Of a DNA stretch of 64,000 nt, positions 8,063-15,670 are shown in pieces. This stretch comes from a virus. The position numbers and the translations under genes were made by a program. Position 1 is the stretch's first letter, and each line of letters starts with the position of its first letter. The notes beneath the pieces are model-generated. The model saw nothing but the letters and a program-made list of their open reading frames with translations. It searched no databases and was not told where the DNA came from. The stretch lies in the IMG/VR virus record IMGVR_UViG_3300005613_004097, positions 1-64,000 of that record; one strand, given 5' to 3'.

Positions 8063-8400
8063 TCTAAGAATATCTCATACTTTTCTGAATTATTAAGATC
8101 GATCTGCATCTCTTCGAATTTATATCCGGTTCTGAACTTTACTATGACCATTGACATGTGTTTTATTTCAGTATCATCAGATACAAATATCGATTGTAAT
8201 ATTGATTTTCTGTGGTCTTTTTTTGCCATGTTCGGTCCAACTTCTATCTCTATTTCACTCAGTCCTGTTCGTTTCTTAACAAAGTCAATCACGATTGTCT
8301 TGTAAATATCAGTTCGTGATTGTGATCGGTAAAGGAAAATTGCATATATCACAACTCTTTTGATATAATTGTGTTTTATCTTTTGAAAGTCAGTTTTCAT
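8056..8400 (-). CDS. hypothetical protein
   Basis: 114 residues, mixed alpha/beta, basic N-terminal half. No motif recognised. The stop codon overlaps the end of the convergent kinase gene by seven bases, and the start overlaps the 79-residue gene upstream, indicating operon organisation with 8390-9819. Confidence 0.65.
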   Translation of the reverse strand: MKTDFQKIKHNYIKRVVIYAIFLYRSQSRTDIYKTIVIDFVKKRTGLSEIEIEVGPNMAKKDHRKSILQSIFVSDDTEIKHMSMVIVKFRTGYKFEEMQIDLNNSEKYEIFLDQ

Positions 8401-8629
8401 TAAGGATATTCTTTAATTTCTCTTGTCGATCAGTTATGAAATACTTTTTGAACTCTTCTTGAGTGAAAGGCACTCCTTGGAACCAATCCGGCAAATTTAA
8501 CTGTGTTTGTTTTCTTACAAAGTACCAGTCATCGAATGTGAAATAACATTCTTCATTCAGTTCAAAAAGAAATTGATCTCTATTTTGAAACTTGGTTCTG
8601 AACGGTATCTTCACTTTGCATTTGTACAT
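8390..8629 (-). CDS. hypothetical protein
   Basis: 79 residues with several aromatic residues (FTFDDWYFV, LPDWF). The C-terminal end RQEKLKNIL resembles the C-terminal helices of several other small proteins of this genome (for example LRKLLQ and KIKEIL endings). Overlaps both neighbours. Function unknown. Confidence 0.65.
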   Translation of the reverse strand: MYKCKVKIPFRTKFQNRDQFLFELNEECYFTFDDWYFVRKQTQLNLPDWFQGVPFTQEEFKKYFITDRQEKLKNILNEN

Positions 8630-9084
8630 ATCTCGGTCAATGTTTTTAACATATTATCATAGTCATTGAAAATCATTATATTCTTAGAGAATCTATCAGC
8701 TATAACTTCAATATTACCTTTTCTCCAGAAACCATCTGGACAACATATGAACATTTTCTTATGTTTGGCGTAAAGTCCGATTTCCATCATTGATATTGGT
8801 GACAAAGAATCTTTTAATAAATTCATAACTATCAGGTCTGCTCGATCCAATCCATCCAACTCCCAATTTACCTGTTCTTTGAAATATGGATTTTTTATGG
8901 ATTGCTCGGCTGACTTATCGAAATCTTCTCTTCTTGGATTTAAAATTCTTACATCAAATTCTTTCAGTGATTCAGTTAGAGTTTTCTGCCAATCGATTGA
9001 ATTTCCCATCTCGATTGTTCCACCTAAAAAGATGGTGAATTTATTATCGTTAGGATATTTTTCAGGCGCTTTATATGATTCCAT
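8611..9084 (-). CDS. nucleoside 2-deoxyribosyltransferase-like protein
   Basis: 157 residues. FTIFLGGTIEMGNSIDWQ near residues 16-33, LNPRREDFDKS near 52, NWELDGLDRADLIVMNLL near 72-90 and SPISMMEIGLYA near 93-105 are the ordered motifs of the Nuc_deoxyrib_tr2 family, including a catalytic Glu in the last motif. The family exchanges or hydrolyses the N-glycosidic bond of deoxynucleosides or deoxynucleotides; in phages it can serve base salvage or modified-base synthesis. The start is immediately after the stop of the zinc-ribbon gene. Confidence 0.8.
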   Translation of the reverse strand: MESYKAPEKYPNDNKFTIFLGGTIEMGNSIDWQKTLTESLKEFDVRILNPRREDFDKSAEQSIKNPYFKEQVNWELDGLDRADLIVMNLLKDSLSPISMMEIGLYAKHKKMFICCPDGFWRKGNIEVIADRFSKNIMIFNDYDNMLKTLTEICTNAK

Positions 9085-9305
9085 TATTTTAATATTTCTT
9101 TTATTTTCATTTTTCTCATTGATTCTAAATCTAAGAATTTTTTATCAGTATATCCACAATCTTTGCATACATGAAGTGATTCTATCCAATGAAAATCAAG
9201 ATGTGTTTCATCACTGAAACATTCAGGACAGAATCTTCTATTATTTCTCAAAAGTCTGTTCATCTCTTTGGCGAAAACCTCTGATGTGTAAATTCTATTG
9301 TTCAT
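9084..9305 (-). CDS. zinc-ribbon protein
   Basis: 73 residues with CPEC at about residue 26 and CKDCG at about 47, spaced as in a small zinc ribbon, plus basic flanks. Could bind nucleic acid or be a scaffold; no specific family recognised. Overlaps the upstream AAA kinase gene. Confidence 0.65.
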   Translation of the reverse strand: MNNRIYTSEVFAKEMNRLLRNNRRFCPECFSDETHLDFHWIESLHVCKDCGYTDKKFLDLESMRKMKIKEILK

Positions 9306-9819
9306 TCAATATTTTCTTTACTTGATCAACTATACCATCAACATCATAAGGACTTTTTATCAGTTGATATTGAATATTATTTTCATCTAAAAGTTTTCTA
9401 TATGTCTCATCTATTTCTTTGGCATGTTCCAAAGTTTGCATTCTACCATTTTCAACATAATCAAAACTTCTTTCAAGGTAATATGAAAGGTTGTTCATTT
9501 TTTCATATTCTGTTAGAACTAGTTCTTTAAAATGTGGATTATCACCAGTATAATAGACGATTGAGTTCAAAAGAGGTGAATCTGTTATTATCACTTCGAC
9601 TTTGTTCATAAGTCTGTATAATCGATTATGTTGTTTTCCAAAAATATAAAGTTGATTTTCGATCTTTTTGAATGATTCTTCCCAAACTACTTCTTTAACA
9701 TATTCTGGTGCCATTTCAACATCGACATGTTCCATTTTTAGTTTGGCAAATATATTTGCACAAAGTGTACTTTTTCCTGTTCCGGGCCCTCCGAATAAAC
9801 TGATCACTAATGTTTTCAT
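9295..9819 (-). CDS. P-loop NTPase, NadR/AAA_28-like nucleoside kinase
   Basis: 174 residues from the ATG at 9819; MSMKT two codons upstream is an alternative. Walker A GGPGTGKST occurs near residue 8, MAPEYVKEV near 38 matches the AAA_28/NadR-C pattern of an acidic segment after strand 2, VIITDSPLL near 76 is Walker B, and an Arg-bearing lid is near 130. The NadR C-terminal domain phosphorylates nicotinamide riboside and related kinases act on nucleosides, so a nucleotide salvage role is likely. NAD-related metabolism is of note because the phage also encodes an NAD-dependent ligase. Confidence 0.75.
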   Translation of the reverse strand: MKTLVISLFGGPGTGKSTLCANIFAKLKMEHVDVEMAPEYVKEVVWEESFKKIENQLYIFGKQHNRLYRLMNKVEVIITDSPLLNSIVYYTGDNPHFKELVLTEYEKMNNLSYYLERSFDYVENGRMQTLEHAKEIDETYRKLLDENNIQYQLIKSPYDVDGIVDQVKKILNEQ

Positions 9820-9859
9820 ACTCATTATACATATTAAATGAAATTTAGTTTTCAATTAT

Positions 9860-9868
9860 CAATATATA
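9860..9868 (+). promoter_or_regulatory. putative late promoter AATATATA
   Basis: CAATATATA five bases before the ATG at 9873; same class as the elements before other genes with the shared N-terminal motif. Confidence 0.45.
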
Positions 9869-9872
9869 AGAT

Positions 9873-10601
9873 ATGTTACAATTCAAAGAGTTCATCAAAG
9901 AGAATCAATCTGTATATCTGGATGGTGTTGAAACTGATAAGTCATCGATTTCCAGATTGAACAGATCGATCGAAAGATATATCAAAAGTGTGTATGGTCC
10001 ATTTGGATTCGTACACAGAGGTGAAAATATTGACATTGATGTAAATGGTATGATACTGAATACTGAGTATATCGGTAAAATGATAAACAATTACACAGTA
10101 TTCAAACGAGCAATTAAAGAATTCAACTTGAAAGATTCAGATTCTTTCTATCGGTTCATGTTCAATAATATGAAAGAAGTGTATCACTATGATAGTGATT
10201 TTTTCAAAAGATATACTTTACCGATATTGATAAACACTACAAGAAAGGGAAATGTTTCTGAAAAGAGAGCGAAGGAGATATTCAAAGAATTTGCAGAAAG
10301 TAAGAATATTATTGTTGATATCAAAAATCCCATCTTAGTAGAGGATGTTGATGGCATAGACTTTAAATTCACACACAATGGTAAAGAATTCACAGTTCAG
10401 GTAAAGCCATTTATAAGTTATGAAAGAAAAGGTTCGGAAATTTATATAAAGTCACAAGGATCCTTATCACTGATCACAAATTATCTGGTTCTATGTAAAG
10501 GTGAGAACTTTATAATTCTGAAAAATCCATCAAACAAGAAAATATGGATCATCGGTGATGAGTTTGTAACTGATGAATCCAATATTTTACAGATAATATA
10601 G
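9873..10601 (+). CDS. putative PD-(D/E)XK nuclease with capsid-targeting-like N-terminus
   Basis: 242 residues starting MLQFKEFIKENQS. The C-terminal half resembles a restriction-endonuclease fold: a helix with SEKRAKEIFKEF near residues 128-139, then the strand pair DVDGIDFKF (around 155-163) and FTVQVKPF (170-177), giving D-x(n)-QxK, a known variant of the PD-(D/E)XK site. Residues 15-110 are unrecognised. Metal-dependent DNA cleavage is likely but not proven by motif alone. Late-type promoter and the N-terminal motif suggest head packaging. Ends with TAG, showing that TAG is a normal stop in this genome. Confidence 0.55.
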   Translation: MLQFKEFIKENQSVYLDGVETDKSSISRLNRSIERYIKSVYGPFGFVHRGENIDIDVNGMILNTEYIGKMINNYTVFKRAIKEFNLKDSDSFYRFMFNNMKEVYHYDSDFFKRYTLPILINTTRKGNVSEKRAKEIFKEFAESKNIIVDIKNPILVEDVDGIDFKFTHNGKEFTVQVKPFISYERKGSEIYIKSQGSLSLITNYLVLCKGENFIILKNPSNKKIWIIGDEFVTDESNILQII

Positions 10602-10626
10602 TATTTTTTTCATTGGGAGACATGCA

Positions 10627-10646
10627 TTACATATATATACATGTAA
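10627..10646. promoter_or_regulatory. inverted repeat, candidate operator of the RHH regulator
   Basis: TTACAT and ATGTAA form a 6-bp perfect dyad separated by eight bases, ending four bases before the start of a ribbon-helix-helix gene. Position and symmetry fit autoregulation. Confidence 0.4.
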
Positions 10647-10650
10647 ATAA

Positions 10651-10827
10651 ATGTTGAAAAATATGAAAAATAAATTATTGAATGTCAGAATTCCTGAAAA
10701 ACTTTTAGATGAGTATAAAAAATTCTGTGAAGAAAATACATTCACCGTTAGTAAAAGGATCAGAAAACTCATGGAAGCCGACATTGAAAAATGGAAGAAA
10801 TATAAAGCATCAAAGTTATTGAAGTAG
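10651..10827 (+). CDS. ribbon-helix-helix DNA-binding protein
   Basis: 58 residues. NKLLNVRIPEKLLDEYKKFC (residues 7-26) has the strand-then-helix pattern of RHH (Arc/MetJ/CopG) proteins, followed by SKRIRKLMEADIEKW as helix 2. A second in-frame ATG at 10663 gives MKNKLLNVRIP, equally good. Works as a dimer binding palindromic DNA; an inverted repeat lies just upstream. Could control neighbouring early genes. Confidence 0.7.
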   Translation: MLKNMKNKLLNVRIPEKLLDEYKKFCEENTFTVSKRIRKLMEADIEKWKKYKASKLLK

Positions 10828-11079
10828 TTTCCTCAATTTTTCGGATCTTATCTTTTTTAACCAGTCAGGTATTGTGTAGTGATCTTCCCACTCGAATATA
10901 TTGTGATTTTCATCACCTGTTTTTTCGAGATTGAATTGGTCCATATGTTTTTGAGATTCAGTTACATTATAGAAGATTTCACCACTGGAACTTTTTCTGA
11001 TATTTTTGATGTGTCCGATGGTAATACATTTTTTTCCTCTTCTGAATTTCCAAGCAACTATCACATCCCCTATTCTCAT
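10816..11079 (-). CDS. hypothetical protein
   Basis: 87 residues starting MRIGDVIVAWKFRRGKKCIT. The N-terminal third looks like a small beta barrel; the C-terminus IRSEKLRKLL is helical. Its stop overlaps the end of the convergent RHH gene by 12 bases and its start overlaps the stop of the nucleotidyltransferase-like gene. No family recognised. Confidence 0.65.
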   Translation of the reverse strand: MRIGDVIVAWKFRRGKKCITIGHIKNIRKSSSGEIFYNVTESQKHMDQFNLEKTGDENHNIFEWEDHYTIPDWLKKIRSEKLRKLLQ

Positions 11080-11795
11080 AATGATTCTTTTGAATTCGGA
11101 TCAACATTGATCTCACACCATGAAATGAATCTAAGAAGTTCTTGATTCAATATTTCAAGATCATTTACGGTTATAGTTTGTCGGTTTAGAAACTTACTAA
11201 ATTGTGGGTAATTTTTTACAATTTCATTTTTTGTATATGATTCTGATTCATTTCCATCTATTAATGAGAATATTTGCCCCATTTGAAAAGCAATCACTTT
11301 GTATATGTCTTGTTTTCTTTCCTTTTTATTTGGGAATTCGGTCATTTTAGTGAAGTCGATTTTCTTAAGAACGCTCAATCTTTCAGAAAGTTTTCCTCTC
11401 AGAGCGTTCTTTATTTCACTTCTTAGATGTGTTCTTGAATAGAATGAAATGATGAATCTTGCAATTCGAATTGCCTTTTCGTTGATGTTTCTTTCGATAG
11501 GTGATTTTATAGGCTGTTCAAAATACTGTGTGTGGTTCTTATATGTGTAATACAGAACATTATTAAGTTCGTCACAAGTTCCTTTGAAGCAATCGACCAA
11601 TACACCATCGTTGATAACACCGATATTGCAATTCAGTGGCTTATCTTTCAGTATTTTTGAAAGTTTTTCATTCCAATGTTTACATATGTTATGTGATTCA
11701 TCGATGTTCCTTGGTATATCATCGACCATTACCAATACATCATAGTCAGATGAGTTCTCTGATCCGAACAGTATGAATTCAGTTTCTTTTTCCAT
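11076..11795 (-). CDS. nucleotidyltransferase-fold protein
   Basis: 239 residues. FGSENSSDYDVLVMVDD at residues 9-25 has the GS...DxD signature of the DNA-polymerase-beta-type nucleotidyltransferase fold, with the two metal-binding aspartates. The remainder is helical. Families with this fold transfer nucleotides to RNA, proteins or antibiotics; no further assignment is possible. A TATATTTG box lies immediately upstream of the ATG. Confidence 0.7.
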   Translation of the reverse strand: MEKETEFILFGSENSSDYDVLVMVDDIPRNIDESHNICKHWNEKLSKILKDKPLNCNIGVINDGVLVDCFKGTCDELNNVLYYTYKNHTQYFEQPIKSPIERNINEKAIRIARFIISFYSRTHLRSEIKNALRGKLSERLSVLKKIDFTKMTEFPNKKERKQDIYKVIAFQMGQIFSLIDGNESESYTKNEIVKNYPQFSKFLNRQTITVNDLEILNQELLRFISWCEINVDPNSKESL

Positions 11796-11799
11796 ATGA

Positions 11800-11807
11800 C
11801 AAATATA
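11800..11807 (-). promoter_or_regulatory. Bacteroidetes-type -7 box (TATATTTG)
   Basis: Minus-strand TATATTTG five bases upstream of the start at 11795, predicting a nearly leaderless transcript. Confidence 0.55.
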
Positions 11808-11843
11808 CTGAAATTTTTTAATTTCGCGAGATGTTGTGGTCCA

Positions 11844-12395
11844 TTACTCTTTTATCTCATTGATCTTATCTCTGAGCTCGGCAGCCATTTCATAATCTTC
11901 ATTGGCAATTGCCTGTTCCATCAGTTTTTCAAGATCTTCAACCTTCATAACATTTCCCTGACTTGATTCTTCTGAGATATTTCCTTCATCATCCATATCA
12001 ACTCCGCACATGTTTATCACTTCCTCTTGAACAAAGAGTGGACATTCGAATATCTCTGAAAGTGCAATTGCATCACCGGCAGTTGATTCAATGCTGACAG
12101 AATCAAATCCGTTACTGATAGTTATTCTTGCATAGAATATCCCCTCTAATACTTTATATATCTCAACTTCTTGGCAATCCATTTGAAATGCATCACAGGT
12201 TTCCTTCAATAGTTCATGTGTCAATGGTCTGGGTGATCTCATACCTTCTACACTGAGTGCGATCACTTGTGCATCATGTGGTTTTACGATTATTGGTAAC
12301 TTTCTTGTGCCTCGCTGTTCACTTAGTACACACACATATGATCCTATCTGAGATTGTGAGTAAGATAATCCTAATATTTTTACTTGTCTTTTCAT
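11844..12395 (-). CDS. bifunctional nuclease (BFN/DUF151) plus UVR-motif protein
   Basis: 183 residues. Residues 1-125 match the BFN domain: KILGLSYSQSQIGSYVCVL, LPIIVKPHDAQVIAL, PRPLTHELLKE, and DAIALS are its conserved blocks. Residues 150-183 (VEDLEKLMEQAIANEDYEMA...) form a UVR-type helical hairpin like that of UvrB/UvrC. This domain pair is common in Bacteroidetes chromosomes; finding it in a phage suggests capture from the host lineage. BFN proteins have been reported to have RNase/DNase activity; the phage role is not known. Confidence 0.85.
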   Translation of the reverse strand: MKRQVKILGLSYSQSQIGSYVCVLSEQRGTRKLPIIVKPHDAQVIALSVEGMRSPRPLTHELLKETCDAFQMDCQEVEIYKVLEGIFYARITISNGFDSVSIESTAGDAIALSEIFECPLFVQEEVINMCGVDMDDEGNISEESSQGNVMKVEDLEKLMEQAIANEDYEMAAELRDKINEIKE

Positions 12396-12410
12396 TTTAA
12401 TTGTTTTTTC

Positions 12411-13064
12411 TTATTGTAATAAAAGGTCCGCTGCTGATGTAGCTGCGTATGATTGATTTTTTGCAAATACCCGATATCCCATTCCTCTTAATCCTGGAAC
12501 ATATGCATTATATGATGTGAATGACTTATTGTTTGTTGTTTGCCTTCCATTTTTTGTTGACGGGAACGGATTGAAATCAAGGTGAATGTCCACAAGTTTA
12601 TACTGACATGTTCTTTCATAGTCAGTGAGTGATATGTTATTGATATATCTATCAACTTCCTGTATGTTCAAACCGATAAGTTTACCATTACAATGCATGA
12701 TATGATATTTATATGCTTTTCTTTGAAATTCTGTTATATCTTGTCTTTCATAGAAAGATTTCATTTCATTGTTCAAAAATTCAGCTATGTTGTAAGCATA
12801 TTCATACTCCTTGTAAAGTCGCTGCTCATTGTTTCTTATCTTAGGTAAATGTTCTCTGAAAAAAACAACATGGGCACCTCGTCTCATGTCAGTATCATAC
12901 ATCATAATTGTGTTGGCGTAAATTGTTTTTCTTCTTTTTTGGATAGAGTCACAACCTACTGATATCGTGAGATTCGGATTTTCTTGCAATTTATATTTCA
13001 GATATTCAACTATATCTGGTATCCAATCACCTCCGAATTTTTTGTATTTGTCTTTATAGTTCAT
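12411..13064 (-). CDS. RNase H-like protein, YkuK/DUF458 family
   Basis: 217 residues. ISVGCDSIQKRRKTIYANTI near residues 35-54 provides the first acidic strand of an RNase H-like fold, followed by GAHVVFFREHLPK; VDIHLDFNP near 160 and the end YRVFAKNQSYAATSAADLL match the terminal blocks of the YkuK family. Catalysis is probably metal-dependent; substrate unknown. The start overlaps the stop of the gene upstream. Confidence 0.75.
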   Translation of the reverse strand: MNYKDKYKKFGGDWIPDIVEYLKYKLQENPNLTISVGCDSIQKRRKTIYANTIMMYDTDMRRGAHVVFFREHLPKIRNNEQRLYKEYEYAYNIAEFLNNEMKSFYERQDITEFQRKAYKYHIMHCNGKLIGLNIQEVDRYINNISLTDYERTCQYKLVDIHLDFNPFPSTKNGRQTTNNKSFTSYNAYVPGLRGMGYRVFAKNQSYAATSAADLLLQ

Positions 13065-13267
13065 AAAATATTTATTTTCAATATTGTGGATCTAACAATA
13101 TCCGGTGGTATGATAAGAAAACCACCATCATCACATATCATTTCAAATCCACTTTGGTAATAATTTTTAGAGAATTCGCAAACATTCTCATATTCTTCCT
13201 TTGTAACATTCATTGTTTCACTTTTGAATGTACCAAAGTCCGTAATGATGGTTATCTGTATTTTCAT
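13061..13267 (-). CDS. hypothetical protein
   Basis: 68 residues from the ATG at 13267 (MKIQITIITDFGTFKS); an ATG five codons upstream is possible. Predicted beta-rich N-terminus and acidic middle. Its start lies 34 bases after the terminator of the MoxR gene, so it should have its own promoter. Unknown function. Confidence 0.6.
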   Translation of the reverse strand: MKIQITIITDFGTFKSETMNVTKEEYENVCEFSKNYYQSGFEMICDDGGFLIIPPDIVRSTILKINIL

Positions 13268-13300
13268 TATGGTTATATCCAATATTCAGTTATTGGTTGA

Positions 13301-13330
13301 AAAAAAAAGGGAGAACCAAGTTCTCCCTTT
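13301..13330 (-). terminator. intrinsic terminator after the MoxR-like gene
   Basis: On the minus strand an 11-bp stem (AAAGGGAGAAC / GTTCTCCCTTT) with a three-base loop is followed by a run of T residues (the plus-strand A9 at 13300-13308). It lies 20 bases after the stop of the ATPase gene. Confidence 0.85.
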
Positions 13331-13350
13331 CATCAAACAAACATGATCCA

Positions 13351-14448
13351 TCAACGGTTGTTGATATCATCGATCTTCATCAAGAGATCTTTGAAGGCTA
13401 GAAGGAATTCTTTCAATCTTTTCTCAGTTACATCGTGATTGTTATCAATCAAGTGTAAGAGGTATCCTGTAAGTTCATCATCATCGATCGTCTTCAAGAA
13501 GTTTTGAAGGTTGGTGAGTTGCTTCTTATTCAACTTCATAAGGTTGACACCATCTCTCAATGATTGAAGAAGTTCGGACTTCTTATCTCGATTGTATCTT
13601 TCAAGATCCTTCTTGATCTGAGGGTATCTGTCAAGAACATCTTGGATCGAAATGCTCATCATGTCCTCACAATACTGAACATATTTTCTTGCTGCTGTTC
13701 CGATGTATGATGGTGAAACTTCTTTTACCAATCCGAGGAAATCTCTTGCGGTTGAATCCATTCCAAAGTTCTCAACGATAAACTCACTCAACATTGTCCA
13801 AGAACGAGGTGTGGCGTAAGTTGCCCCATCTTGCTCAGGGTTCACATACATCTTCTCAGGGTGAGATTTCAAGTATCCAACAATTGTTGGGTGAACATTC
13901 TTATCTGCGAAGTTCTTGAACCAATCGTTCGGAGATAGTGTGTGTTTGAAGTGTATCAATCGGTTGTTCAAGGCCGAATCGAACTCTTCAACATCTGTGC
14001 CGTCCTCGTCACCAAGGTTACCTGATGCCATCATAAGAACATTCTTATTGAACTTGAAGTTGATACCTATCTCTCGTTCAAGTAGGATCTGAAGAGCTGC
14101 ATTTCTCACTTGTTGAGATGCTCGGTTCAACTCTTCAAAGTGAATGATAGTTGGTTGTCTATTTGCCTCAACAGCCCATCTTGGAACAACATGGTCGAGT
14201 ACCTTTATACCATCAACATCATTTACACTTGGGAAAAGACCCACATCGGTTTCATCGACCATCGATAGACGAATATCCATGTATCGGAAACCCATCTTGT
14301 CAGCGATTGATCGGCCGATTGCTGACTTGGCCACACCTGGTTTTGCCTTGATGAAAAGGACACCATACTTTGGCCACATCATACGAAAGTAGTACTCTTC
14401 TGTTTGAGTAAGTGACTTCATTTTTTCTTGAAATTTTTCTGGAATCAT
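13351..14448 (-). CDS. MoxR-type AAA+ ATPase
   Basis: 365 residues. Walker A is the variant KPGVAKSA at 36-43, Walker B IIHFEELNRA at 101-110, and sensor 1 MMASGN at 139-144; a conserved P-R-x-W block (TPRSWTM) near residue 213 fits MoxR-type ATPases. MoxR proteins usually pair with VWA-domain proteins as chaperones or remodelling machines, and such a partner (with an HExxH motif) lies 9 kb away on the same strand. It is preceded by a TATATTTG box and followed by a strong terminator, so it is a single-gene unit. The codon use is richer in G/C than its neighbours, suggesting high expression. Confidence 0.85.
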   Translation of the reverse strand: MIPEKFQEKMKSLTQTEEYYFRMMWPKYGVLFIKAKPGVAKSAIGRSIADKMGFRYMDIRLSMVDETDVGLFPSVNDVDGIKVLDHVVPRWAVEANRQPTIIHFEELNRASQQVRNAALQILLEREIGINFKFNKNVLMMASGNLGDEDGTDVEEFDSALNNRLIHFKHTLSPNDWFKNFADKNVHPTIVGYLKSHPEKMYVNPEQDGATYATPRSWTMLSEFIVENFGMDSTARDFLGLVKEVSPSYIGTAARKYVQYCEDMMSISIQDVLDRYPQIKKDLERYNRDKKSELLQSLRDGVNLMKLNKKQLTNLQNFLKTIDDDELTGYLLHLIDNNHDVTEKRLKEFLLAFKDLLMKIDDINNR

Positions 14449-14483
14449 GTTTTTTTGTTTTTTGATTATTTAATTTACGGTTA

Positions 14484-14491
14484 CAAATATA
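14484..14491 (-). promoter_or_regulatory. Bacteroidetes-type -7 box (TATATTTG)
   Basis: Minus-strand TATATTTG 36 bases upstream of the MoxR-like start at 14448. Confidence 0.55.
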
Positions 14492-14528
14492 AGTGATTAA
14501 TTTTAATTGGCAATGATATTTTTGAAAA

Positions 14529-14786
14529 TTATTTTATTCTTGTAATAACAACATCACCACTAACTTCAACATTACAATCACACTCTTGATCTCTGAAGTA
14601 ATATCCATCCGAAGATGAAGATGATTGAACTTTACCGGTTGATACCCATTCTCCTACACACTTCCCACCTGACCACAGTTCAACTTTGTGTTTATCACCG
14701 AGTCCACCGAATTGTGATTTTGTGGCATCTGTACAAGAACTTAGGGTAAAAAGTGATAATGATAGAAATACAAATAATTTTTTCAT
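14529..14786 (-). CDS. small lipoprotein
   Basis: 85 residues with a type II signal peptide: MKK, a hydrophobic stretch, then LSSC at residues 15-18 where Cys18 would be lipidated. The mature part (HKVELWSGGKCVGEWVSTGK) is beta-rich and resembles small lipoproteins found in other large phages. It should be anchored to the host membrane or outer membrane. Superinfection exclusion is a usual role for phage lipoproteins, but is inferred here. A TATATTTG box is at 14815-14822. Confidence 0.75.
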   Translation of the reverse strand: MKKLFVFLSLSLFTLSSCTDATKSQFGGLGDKHKVELWSGGKCVGEWVSTGKVQSSSSSDGYYFRDQECDCNVEVSGDVVITRIK

Positions 14787-14814
14787 TTGTTTTTTATTTA
14801 TTGTTTAACGGTTA

Positions 14815-14822
14815 CAAATATA
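14815..14822 (-). promoter_or_regulatory. Bacteroidetes-type -7 box (TATATTTG)
   Basis: Minus-strand TATATTTG upstream of the lipoprotein gene, just downstream of the hairpin at 14830-14857. Confidence 0.55.
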
Positions 14823-14829
14823 TGGAATA

Positions 14830-14857
14830 TTTAGAATCCCACAATGGGGATTCTAAA
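14830..14857. terminator. perfect 11-bp hairpin, probable terminator
   Basis: TTTAGAATCCC and GGGATTCTAAA pair perfectly around a six-base loop, six bases after the stop of the 205-residue gene. On the minus strand it is followed by A/T-rich sequence without a long T run; on the plus strand by CTTTTTT. It most likely insulates the lipoprotein promoter from upstream transcription. Confidence 0.6.
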
Positions 14858-14862
14858 CTTTT

Positions 14863-15480
14863 TTATCCTCGAATAACCTCAGGTGTTTTCAACATGACCA
14901 CCGGCCTGATCGACTCCATGACCTCTTGAACATCACCAAGTTCTGAAAAGTTGTTGATCGTACCTTTTGCAACTGAATGTTTCACTACTGCTTTGATGAT
15001 CCGTCCTTTGTCATCATCTTCGATATCCTCACATTCAGATATCAATCTGCTCAGAACCTCACCATACTTTTGGATCATGGTATTATCGAAGGAAAATTGT
15101 GTATCTGTTTCAACTACATCTTCACCGAATTCTTCGATCAGTTCTTTTGCTCGTTCATTATCGATCGTGATATATTTATCCTGAGGTACAAACATCACTT
15201 GTGCAGTATCACCAAGTTCTTTTGATTCGATCATAACTGATCCTGGGTTCTTGCCTGTTTCTTGGTAATATTCGGCCCATTTTTCCTTTGAGATCTCTTT
15301 GACCTCACTTGAAATAAGATCAGCCTTTGATTTATCGGTCTTCATTCTTTCATTGAGTTCTTGAAGTTGTTCGATCATGTTGAAGAATTCAGGATCATCA
15401 ACTTTCAATCGCAGCTTTTCTTTCTTTGATGCTGTTTTCTTTTTTGACGCTTGATTTTGTGCCTGTGCAAATAGATTCAT
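14863..15480 (-). CDS. hypothetical charged protein
   Basis: 205 residues. N-terminus MNLFAQAQNQASKKKTASKK is Lys/Ala-rich, followed by a helical region and a mixed alpha/beta domain with FVPQDKYITIDNERAKEL near residue 100. Codon usage and G/C richness resemble the MoxR and VWA genes, hinting at common expression. No family recognised. Confidence 0.65.
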   Translation of the reverse strand: MNLFAQAQNQASKKKTASKKEKLRLKVDDPEFFNMIEQLQELNERMKTDKSKADLISSEVKEISKEKWAEYYQETGKNPGSVMIESKELGDTAQVMFVPQDKYITIDNERAKELIEEFGEDVVETDTQFSFDNTMIQKYGEVLSRLISECEDIEDDDKGRIIKAVVKHSVAKGTINNFSELGDVQEVMESIRPVVMLKTPEVIRG

Positions 15481-15508
15481 TTTTTTGTTTTTAATTGTTA
15501 ATAATTGT

Positions 15509-15634
15509 TTAGTTTTTAATATAGTTGTTTTTGTTCTTTTTCCATAATTCTCTTAACCTTTTTACCTCATTATCGATAATATCCAAAAGTTGATCAGGTG
15601 TAATACTGCTATCGTAAGAAAAACATGACATCAT
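15509..15634 (-). CDS. possible small protein
   Basis: A 41-residue frame starting MMSCFSYDSSITPDQLLDII, acidic-basic helical toward the C-terminus (NEVKRLRELWKKN). It fills the gap between two genes on the same strand and the sequence looks protein-like, but there is no coupling or clear promoter. Confidence 0.4.
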   Translation of the reverse strand: MMSCFSYDSSITPDQLLDIIDNEVKRLRELWKKNKNNYIKN

Positions 15635-15670
15635 CGTAAGTGAATTGATATGAATATCCCATGATCAAAT

